Source: Nostoc favosum CHAB5714 (GTDB taxonomy: Bacteria; Cyanobacteriota; Cyanobacteriia; Cyanobacteriales; Nostocaceae). From it: a DNA stretch of 58,466 nt. Numbering within the stretch: the stretch's first letter is position 1; the number at the start of each line of letters is the position of its first letter. The stretch lies in assembly GCF_020829495.1 (NCBI RefSeq), contig NZ_JAIVFQ010000043.1, forward strand, positions 1 through 58,466, in the 5' to 3' direction. The position numbers and the translations under genes are program-made. The notes beneath the pieces are model-generated. The model was given only the letters and a program-made list of their open reading frames with translations. It was not told the DNA's origin and made no database searches. Shown here piece by piece: positions 52,395 through 58,466 of the stretch.

Positions 52395-54186
52395 ATTATT
52401 TAACTATCGCCTCCTACATCAGTTTTGGCGAGTTGGGAAACTTTACTGGCTTTCACAACAGAGATGGAAGGCAGTTGCACTATTATTGTTATTGCTTTGC
52501 CTATCACTGTTGGGAACAGGCTTACTGATTGCAGTGAGTATTTTTTTAGGAGAAATGGAATCTTCCTTAGCAGCAGCAGATAAAAATCGCTTTTACCAAG
52601 CAGTTATTATATTTTTTGGGGTGTTATTTATCGGTGTACCGATTATTTCTCTGAAGGTATATATTCAAGGGAAACTAAATTTATTTTGGAGACAATGGTT
52701 AACAGATTATTTTCTCAATAAATACTTTTATCAACAGAATTTTTATCGCCTCACCGCCTATTCTGAAATTGATAATCCCGATCAACGAATTGCCGAAGAT
52801 ATTCAAAATTTTACTCAACAATGCCTTTACTTTGCTCTTGTTATATCGGATTCAATTTTGCAACTCATCGGGTTCTCTGGACTCCTGTGGAGAATTTCTC
52901 AGCCGTTGATGATGTTTTTAATCATTTACGCGATCGCTGGCACGGTGGTGACAACAATCGCTTTTGGACGGATCTTGGTTGGGATTAACTTGGAGCAACT
53001 TAAACGGGAAGCAGATTTTCGTTATGGCTTGATTCGGATTCGGGATAATGCTGAGGCGATCGCATTCTACCAAGGGGAAGTTGTGGAATCTCAAGAGCTT
53101 TGGCAGCGATTTGGGCGCGTTTTTAGTAACTTTACTCGCCTAATTCGCTGGCAGTTGGGCTTAGATTTATTTCAGAACAGCTATCAATACATTACATTCT
53201 TACTACCAACATTGGTTCTGGCTCCTCAGATTCTCTCTGGTGAGTTAGAAATTGGTGTATCTGCTCAAGCAGGAGTTGCGTTTCGCAGTATTTTGATTGC
53301 TTTGGGTTTAATTGTCAGTCAATTTGAGCAACTAAGTGCTTTAGCAGCAGCTGTGACTCGGCTTGACGAGTTGCAAACAGTTATGCATGGCGCACAAAAC
53401 CCCACCCGTCCTATCGGACACCCTCCCGATGCATTGGGGAGGGAACTAGATTTTCCGGTTTCCCCCCAAAACATTGGGGGATTAAGGGGGGTAATTCCTA
53501 AAGGAAGGGATGGTGAGGGGTGTACTGTTCTCAACTGGGTTGAAGATGCTTGTCTGAGCTTTCAGAATGTCACACTCCAAACCCCTGATTATCAAACAGT
53601 TTTGGTACAGGATTTATCCTTCACCCTTACTGTTGGGGAATCTCTGTTGATTAGTGGCAAAAGCGGTGTTGGTAAAACTTCCTTGCTCCGTGCTTTAGCA
53701 GGGTTATGGGAGGCTGGCTCTGGAACAATCACTCATCCGGAGCGATCGCACCTTTTATTTTTACCCCAACGTCCCTACATGGTTCTGGGCAGTTTGCGAC
53801 AGCAGTTACTTTATCCCCATTCTGATAGAGTAGTGGCAAAGGATGAACTTTTGCAAGTTTTGCAGCAAGTAAACTTAACTAATTTAGTTGAACGAACTGC
53901 GGTATTAGATATAGTTGAAGATTGGGGACGAGTACTATCAGTGGGAGAACAACAACGGCTGGCTTTTGCCCGTTTGCTGTTGCAGTCGCCACAATACGCG
54001 ATTCTCGATGAAGCCACGAGCGCTTTAGATGAGAACAATCAAACCTTACTATATGAGTTATTACAAAAAACGGACATCACTTATATTAGCGTTGGGCATC
54101 GTTCCTCACTGCGCTCTTTCCATCGCTGGATGCTGGAATTACAAGGTGGTGGCAGTTTTATGCTGTCTTTGATTGAGGATGCTTAA
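52384..54186 (+). CDS. ABC exporter, fused permease-ATPase (second paralogue)
   Basis: A 600-residue paralogue of the exporter at 49319, with the same EIDNPDQRIAEDI and RDNAEAIAFYQGE motifs. Walker A is GKSGVGKTS (~425), signature LSVGEQQRLAFARLL (~519), Walker B AILDEATSALD (~539). An in-frame TAA lies directly upstream, so the start must be the TTG at 52384, inside the protease gene; translational coupling is likely. About 35 extra residues (~338-372) between permease and ATPase come from a palindromic repeat missing in the first copy. The two may form a heterodimer. Confidence 0.9.
   Translation: MGNKLFNYRLLHQFWRVGKLYWLSQQRWKAVALLLLLLCLSLLGTGLLIAVSIFLGEMESSLAAADKNRFYQAVIIFFGVLFIGVPIISLKVYIQGKLNLFWRQWLTDYFLNKYFYQQNFYRLTAYSEIDNPDQRIAEDIQNFTQQCLYFALVISDSILQLIGFSGLLWRISQPLMMFLIIYAIAGTVVTTIAFGRILVGINLEQLKREADFRYGLIRIRDNAEAIAFYQGEVVESQELWQRFGRVFSNFTRLIRWQLGLDLFQNSYQYITFLLPTLVLAPQILSGELEIGVSAQAGVAFRSILIALGLIVSQFEQLSALAAAVTRLDELQTVMHGAQNPTRPIGHPPDALGRELDFPVSPQNIGGLRGVIPKGRDGEGCTVLNWVEDACLSFQNVTLQTPDYQTVLVQDLSFTLTVGESLLISGKSGVGKTSLLRALAGLWEAGSGTITHPERSHLLFLPQRPYMVLGSLRQQLLYPHSDRVVAKDELLQVLQQVNLTNLVERTAVLDIVEDWGRVLSVGEQQRLAFARLLLQSPQYAILDEATSALDENNQTLLYELLQKTDITYISVGHRSSLRSFHRWMLELQGGGSFMLSLIEDA
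53399..53499 (+). repeat. In-frame palindromic repeat insert in ABC exporter
   Basis: Encodes PPDALGRELDFPVSPQNIGG and following residues in the linker between permease and ATPase. The sister gene at 49319 runs through the same place without it. Confidence 0.85.
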
Positions 54187-54256
54187 TTTTGAAAGCGATG
54201 CCTACGGTGTTTGCTAGCCTACGCACCTGTGTACTTGATCGCGGTGCGACAAAGTT

Positions 54257-54408
54257 TGAAGTACTCCAACACGATTTTGGAGTACCTCAACACGATTTTT
54301 AAGTACCTCAACACGATTTTTAAGTACCTCAACACGATTTTTAAGTACTCCAACACGATTTTCAAGTACCTCAACACGATTTTTAAGTACCTCAACACGA
54401 CTTCGAGG
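54257..54408. repeat. Seven tandem 21-bp units
   Basis: Units of the form AAGTACCTCAACACGATTTT plus one base repeat seven times between the ABC gene and the AMIN fragment. Variants have TACTCC for TACCTC. The unit length equals that of the array at 28585 but the sequence is unrelated. Confidence 0.9.
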
Positions 54409-54473
54409 TATCTGTTGCTTATACCAAATTGCCTTTGGTTGTCATTTTTAACGCGATCGATATTGAATTGGAT

Positions 54474-54959
54474 TTAATTTCCCGGCGGTGTGGAAGAAGC
54501 AGCACCAGCAATGCCAAAAATCAAACCCTCATCTGGACTATCAAACAATTCGACATTTGGTAAACTCGCCTCACCTTTGACTGTAATCCGAATAGTATTG
54601 GCATCAAAGTTAGTCACTGTGATTTCCGGGACACTCGGAAGTGGCTTGTTCGAGCGGAATGCAAATGCATTACCGCTTGGTAGGCGCAGTTGAGCGCTGG
54701 GAACATCTGCAATATAGTCATTCCCCGCATTGCGATTAACGATTTGTAGCTTATCCCCAAGAGATGTCTGTAAAATTATCTCCACACCCTGATCTGTGCG
54801 ATTCGCCCTGACTCCTGTAACTGCGGTTATTTCTGGTGTTGGCGACTGCACTAGTATTTGGACGTTATTAGCAGGAGATGTATCTTGACTGTGGGCAGGA
54901 TTTGTTAATAGTACGAAAAATGAACTTGTTAGCAACAAAACTTTTAGCGATCGCTTCAT
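54474..54959 (-). pseudogene. AMIN-domain fragment of a TonB receptor
   Basis: 161 codons with a signal peptide (KVLLLTSSFFVLLTNPAHS) and a full AMIN domain (VTGVRANRTDQGVEIILQTS, ITVTNFDANTIRITVKGEAS). This order and wording match the N-terminus of cyanobacterial AMIN-TonB receptors, including the one at 25893 (VTGVQINSNNQGLEIVLQTP). It ends at SSTPPGN where the plug would follow, so it looks truncated. A short stand-alone AMIN protein is the alternative. The 21-bp repeat array lies about 65 bases past its end. Confidence 0.6.
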
Positions 54960-55189
54960 CTAACTTACACCTGGATTACTCGGCTTTGAGAGAACATCCT
55001 ATCAATTATTTAGTTATCAATTACCATCGTGGTAACTTTTCACTGATTTAAATCTGCTACCATACGCTTAATAACTGTTTATTGTACTTAAGTAATATCA
55101 CATTTGATTGTTAGACTACTAGGTTTATTAGTAAAAACTTGCAATAATCTGGTTAAATAATCATAATATAACTTTTTACCACTTGAGTG

Positions 55190-55333
55190 ATATCATGTCC
55201 GCTAGATTACTTATTAAACCCGAAGAACCCCACCCCGACAATCGTCGCTTTGTCTCCCCTCCCGAAGAGCTCTTAGGGGCTGGGGGTGGGGTGCAATGAC
55301 TGTGGAAAATAACTAATTATACGGACATGATAT
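55190..55333. mobile_element. Type B MITE (144 bp) with IS630-like ends
   Basis: The ends are ATATCATGTCCG and CGGACATGATAT, with a core similar to 49126-49272 (GAAGAACCCCACCCCG; GGGGGTGGGGTGCAATGACTG). No coding capacity. Confidence 0.8.
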
Positions 55334-55380
55334 GACTGGCGAAAGTACAGGTGTATATCTGTGTGCAAATTTATAATTCT

Positions 55381-55568
55381 AGGACTTACGCATTGACAAT
55401 AAATGCCAAATATGAATAAGTTGAAAAACCATATTTTTCGTAAGGGCTAAGCATTGCTTAGCCCCTACAGCATGGTCTATTGACCATCGCAGGATAATTA
55501 ATCAAAGCCTGAAACAACGTATTATCGTTAATTCACATCACGATACATTTGTACAGTGCGTAAGTCCT
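55381..55568. mobile_element. Type C MITE-like element (188 bp)
   Basis: AGGACTTACGCA at 55381 and TGCGTAAGTCCT at 55557 are perfect 12-base inverted ends. The middle holds a GGGCTAAGCATTGCTTAGCCC hairpin (near 55445). It lies 34 bases upstream of the NRPS start and so may carry or replace its promoter. Confidence 0.7.
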
Positions 55569-55602
55569 AAATTCTATAACGCAAGAAGTTGGTAACACTG
55601 AG

Positions 55603-58425
55603 ATGAATCCCTCACAAGAAAGCATTAATAATCAACTAAACCAACGAATTGCCGCCCTGACTCCAGAACAAAGGGCGCTGTTTGAGCAACTCAAACGCCA
55701 GCAAGTTAAGAGCAAGTTATCTATTCCTCGTCGTGGGGCTACGAAAGAATTGCCTCTTTCCCTGGCACAGGAAAGGCTATGGTTTCTGCACCAGCTTGAT
55801 CCCAATAACCCAGCATACAATATTGCGATCGCCTGGGAGCTAGAAGGTAAACTCGACATTCCGATTTTGCTGGCGAGTTTGCAGATAATTGGACAGCGAC
55901 AAGAGGTTTTGAGAACGGCTTTTGCTTCTTTTGAAGGCAAACCCTGTCAGAAAATTGCACCAACATTCAACCTAAAATTGCCAGTTATTGATTTGCAAGC
56001 TTTACCTCCAACTCAACAGCAGCAAGAAGCCCAACGTTTAGCCATAGCCGAAGCTAGTCAAGCATTCAATTTAAGCATAGCGCCTCTGATGCGGGTGAGA
56101 TTAATTCGTCTAGCGCCCCAACGAAGCACCCTATTACTAACAGTACATCACATCATCGCTGATGGTTGGTCACGGGGAATTTTGCTGCGGGAATTAGCGC
56201 AATGCTATCGGGCACTGGCTTTGAGGCAAAACCCATCTTTAACAGAATTACCGATTCAGTATGCAGATTTTGCTCTGTGGCAGAGACAATCGCTTCAGGG
56301 TGAAGAGATGAAAGCGCAATTGGCCTACTGGCAAAAACAGTTAGCCGACTTGCCCATGCTAGAGTTACCGACAGATTTGCCGCGATCGCCTTTACAACAA
56401 TTTCGCGGTGCGACACAATCAGAACTACTACCCTTGTCGCTTCTGGAATCACTTAAACACCTCGCCCAGCAGCAGGGTGTAACTCTATTTATGCTGTTGC
56501 TAGCAGCATTTAAAGTGTTGCTGCATCGCTATTGCGGCCAAGATGAGATTGTTTTAGGAGTACCAAGCGCCAATCGCAATCGTTCAGAAGTTGAACCACT
56601 AATCGGCTTTTTCGTCAACACTCTAGTTTTACGTACAGATTTATCTGGCAATCCGAGCTTTCACACCGTCTTGGAACGGGTGCGAACAACAGCAGCAGAG
56701 GCTTTTAAGCATCAGGATGTTCCTTTTGCCAAGGTAGTAGAAGCGCTACATCCAGAGCGTGACTTGAGTCATAATCCCTTAGTGCAAGTCATGTTTCAGG
56801 TGCAAAACGAGGCATATCAGTTGCAGAATGACTCCACCTTGAACTTACTACCAGATTTACAAATTCAGCAATCTTGGGTAGAAACAGGTTCAACCAAATT
56901 CGATTTGACTTGCCATTTGGTAGAACGCTCCCAAGGGTTGTTGATGGTGCTGGAGTACTGTACGGATTTATTTCATCAGCAAACCATCGCCCGAATGATT
57001 CAGCATTTGGGGGTTTTATTAACAGCAATTGTCACTAATTCCCAACAACGCCTATCGGAATTACCAATTTTGACTTCTCAAGAACGGCGACAAATCTTAG
57101 AAGAATGGAATCAAACCCAAGTTAATTATCCCCAACAATGGCTGCATCAGCAATTTGAGGCTCAGGTAGAAAAGACACCGGAAAATGTCGCTGTTATTTC
57201 ACCCCACCCCAACCCTCCCAATGCTTTGGGGAGGGAGAGTGACAGCAGGGAACTAGATTTTCCGGTTTCCCCCCAAAACATTGGGGGATTAAGGGGGGTA
57301 ATTCCTGGATACAAGGGGAGTGAGGTAATAACCTATGCAGAACTCAACAGCAAAGCCAATCAACTAGCACATTATTTGCGATCGCAAGGTATTACCACAG
57401 AGTCTTTAGTGGGGATTTATTTAGAGCGATCGCCTGAATTAATTATCGCCCTATTAGCAGTCCTCAAAGCTTCTGGAGCATACATTCCCCTAGATAGTAA
57501 ATTGCCCCGCGATCGCTTGGCGTATATGCTGGCGGATGCTCAACCAGCCATACTACTAACAACAGATGCATTTGCCGCTCAGTTACCACATTCTTGTCAA
57601 GTGGTTTGTTTAGACAAAGATTGGCCAGTTATCGCCCAAAATCCCGAACACAATCCCGTCAACCTCGTTGTGGGCGACAACCTGGCATACGTGATTTACA
57701 CCTCCGGTTCCACAGGTACACCCAAAGGGACAATGCTCACCCATCGAGGATTAGCGAATTATTTGAACTGGGCGATTAGAGCATATCCTCTGACAGCAGG
57801 GACAGGAGTACCTGTACAATCCTCAATTAGTTTTGATGCCACAATTACCAGCTTGTACAGTCCTTTACTAGTTGGGAAACCACTAGTTTTATTACCAGAA
57901 GCCGAAGAAATCGAAGCACTAAGTAACGCCCTCAATTCCCAAACTAATTTGAGTCTCGTTAAACTCACCCCCGCCCATCTAGGCATTCTCAGACAGCTTT
58001 TGCCCCAAAAAACCCTCTTCGGGCATCCCCAAGCATTAATTATTGGCGGGGAGGCTTTGAGTAAACAGCACTTAGAATTTTGGCAAACCCATTCTCCCCA
58101 AACAAAGTTAATTAATGAGTATGGGCCGACAGAAACAGTTGTTGGTTGTTGCACTTACGATGCCACACAAACACCAACAACCTCAAATAATATCCCTATC
58201 GGTCGTCCTATTGCTAATACTCAACTTTATATTTTAGACCGCTATCTGCAACCTGTTCCCGTGGGTGTACCGGGAGAACTTTATATTGGTGGTGATGGGG
58301 TAGCGCGGGGTTATTTAAATCAACCAGAGTTAACAGCAGCAAGAAAGAGCCAATCGTCAGCAGTAGAGTTAGGGGAGTGGGGAGTAGGGAGTAGGGCAGG
58401 GCAAACGCATCTAAATTACTCTTGA
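55603..58425 (+). pseudogene. Nonribosomal peptide synthetase, C-A, truncated
   Basis: 940 codons. The condensation domain (~45-490) has LSLAQERLWFLHQLDP and the catalytic HHIIADG, so it looks active. The adenylation domain (~515-928) has ITYAELN, YTSGSTGTPKG, NEYGPTE and GELYIGGDGVARGYL. After LNQPELTA the frame turns into unrelated, repeat-like sequence (GEWGVGSRAGQT) and stops at 58425, so motifs A7-A10 and the carrier domain are missing. By eye the specificity residues are D-A-T-K-I-G-E-V-G, close to Asn-type codes. A palindromic repeat adds about 35 residues at the start of the A domain. It may have taken the PKS product as its acyl partner, but this is inferred. The ATG at 55603 fits the usual start of such enzymes. 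Confidence 0.8.
57200..57303 (+). repeat. In-frame palindromic repeat insert in NRPS A domain
   Basis: Encodes PNALGRESDSRELDFPVSPQ and following residues (~532-567), just before the first core motif of the A domain. It is close in sequence and frame to the insert at 53399. Confidence 0.85.
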
Positions 58426-58466
58426 TCGCAACGAAGGTTAAAAACTAACGGAAAAATCTTTCCTTT

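Overview
The window looks like chromosomal (or large-plasmid) DNA of a filamentous, probably heterocyst-forming cyanobacterium (Nostocales). The octamer GCGATCGC (HIP1) is frequent on both strands. Short heptanucleotide repeats and GC-rich palindromic repeats lie between and inside genes. Several protein families are typical of Nostoc-like genomes: AMIN-TonB receptors, Calx-beta/RTX proteins, FAAL-primed PKS/NRPS and DUF3102-type proteins. No tool was run; all family assignments are by eye.

Left part (1-5.0 kb): a decaying type I (MYXAN/Dev-like) CRISPR-cas remnant on the minus strand. It has a Cas8-Cas7 chimeric ORF, an apparently intact cas5, and a cas4 (probably cas4-cas1) gene that is frameshifted and cut off by an IS630-type element running off the window edge. 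Two small plus-strand genes and about 1.7 kb of poorly coding DNA with transposase debris follow.

Main cluster (5.1-25.3 kb, minus strand): three large genes in the order FAAL-acyl-CoA dehydrogenase-ACP, PKS (KS-AT-DH-cMT-ER-KR-ACP), PKS (same layout). The FAAL would activate a free fatty acid and the fused dehydrogenase may desaturate it. Two malonyl-type modules with C-methylation would then extend it. No thioesterase is present, so the chain is probably handed to another enzyme. An NRPS gene (55.6-58.4 kb, plus) begins with C and A domains but stops inside the A domain; a link to the PKS is only inferred.

Middle (25.9-38.6 kb): an AMIN-TonB siderophore receptor with an MFS exporter, a small Calx-beta/RTX protein with a PEP-CTERM serine hydrolase, a DUF3102 protein, a sucrase/ferredoxin-like protein, a membrane protein, a fatty-acid-hydroxylase-type protein and a stand-alone luciferase-like monooxygenase of the natural-product type. 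Then comes a 2461-residue Calx-beta/PPC/RTX secreted protein (39.0-46.4 kb).

Right part (47.9-58.4 kb): a glyoxalase-like protein; two paralogous SbmA/Rv1819c-type ABC exporters separated by a VapBC-like toxin-antitoxin pair and a small protein plus aspartic protease pair; an AMIN fragment of a second receptor; and the truncated NRPS.

The most striking feature is repeat biology. One family of GC-rich palindromic repeats sits in frame inside five genes (seven insertions), always at or near domain linkers, in more than one reading frame. Neighbouring paralogues without the insert serve as natural controls. A second set of short elements has the same terminal repeats as the IS630 element that broke cas4, and one copy lies in a nested insertion.
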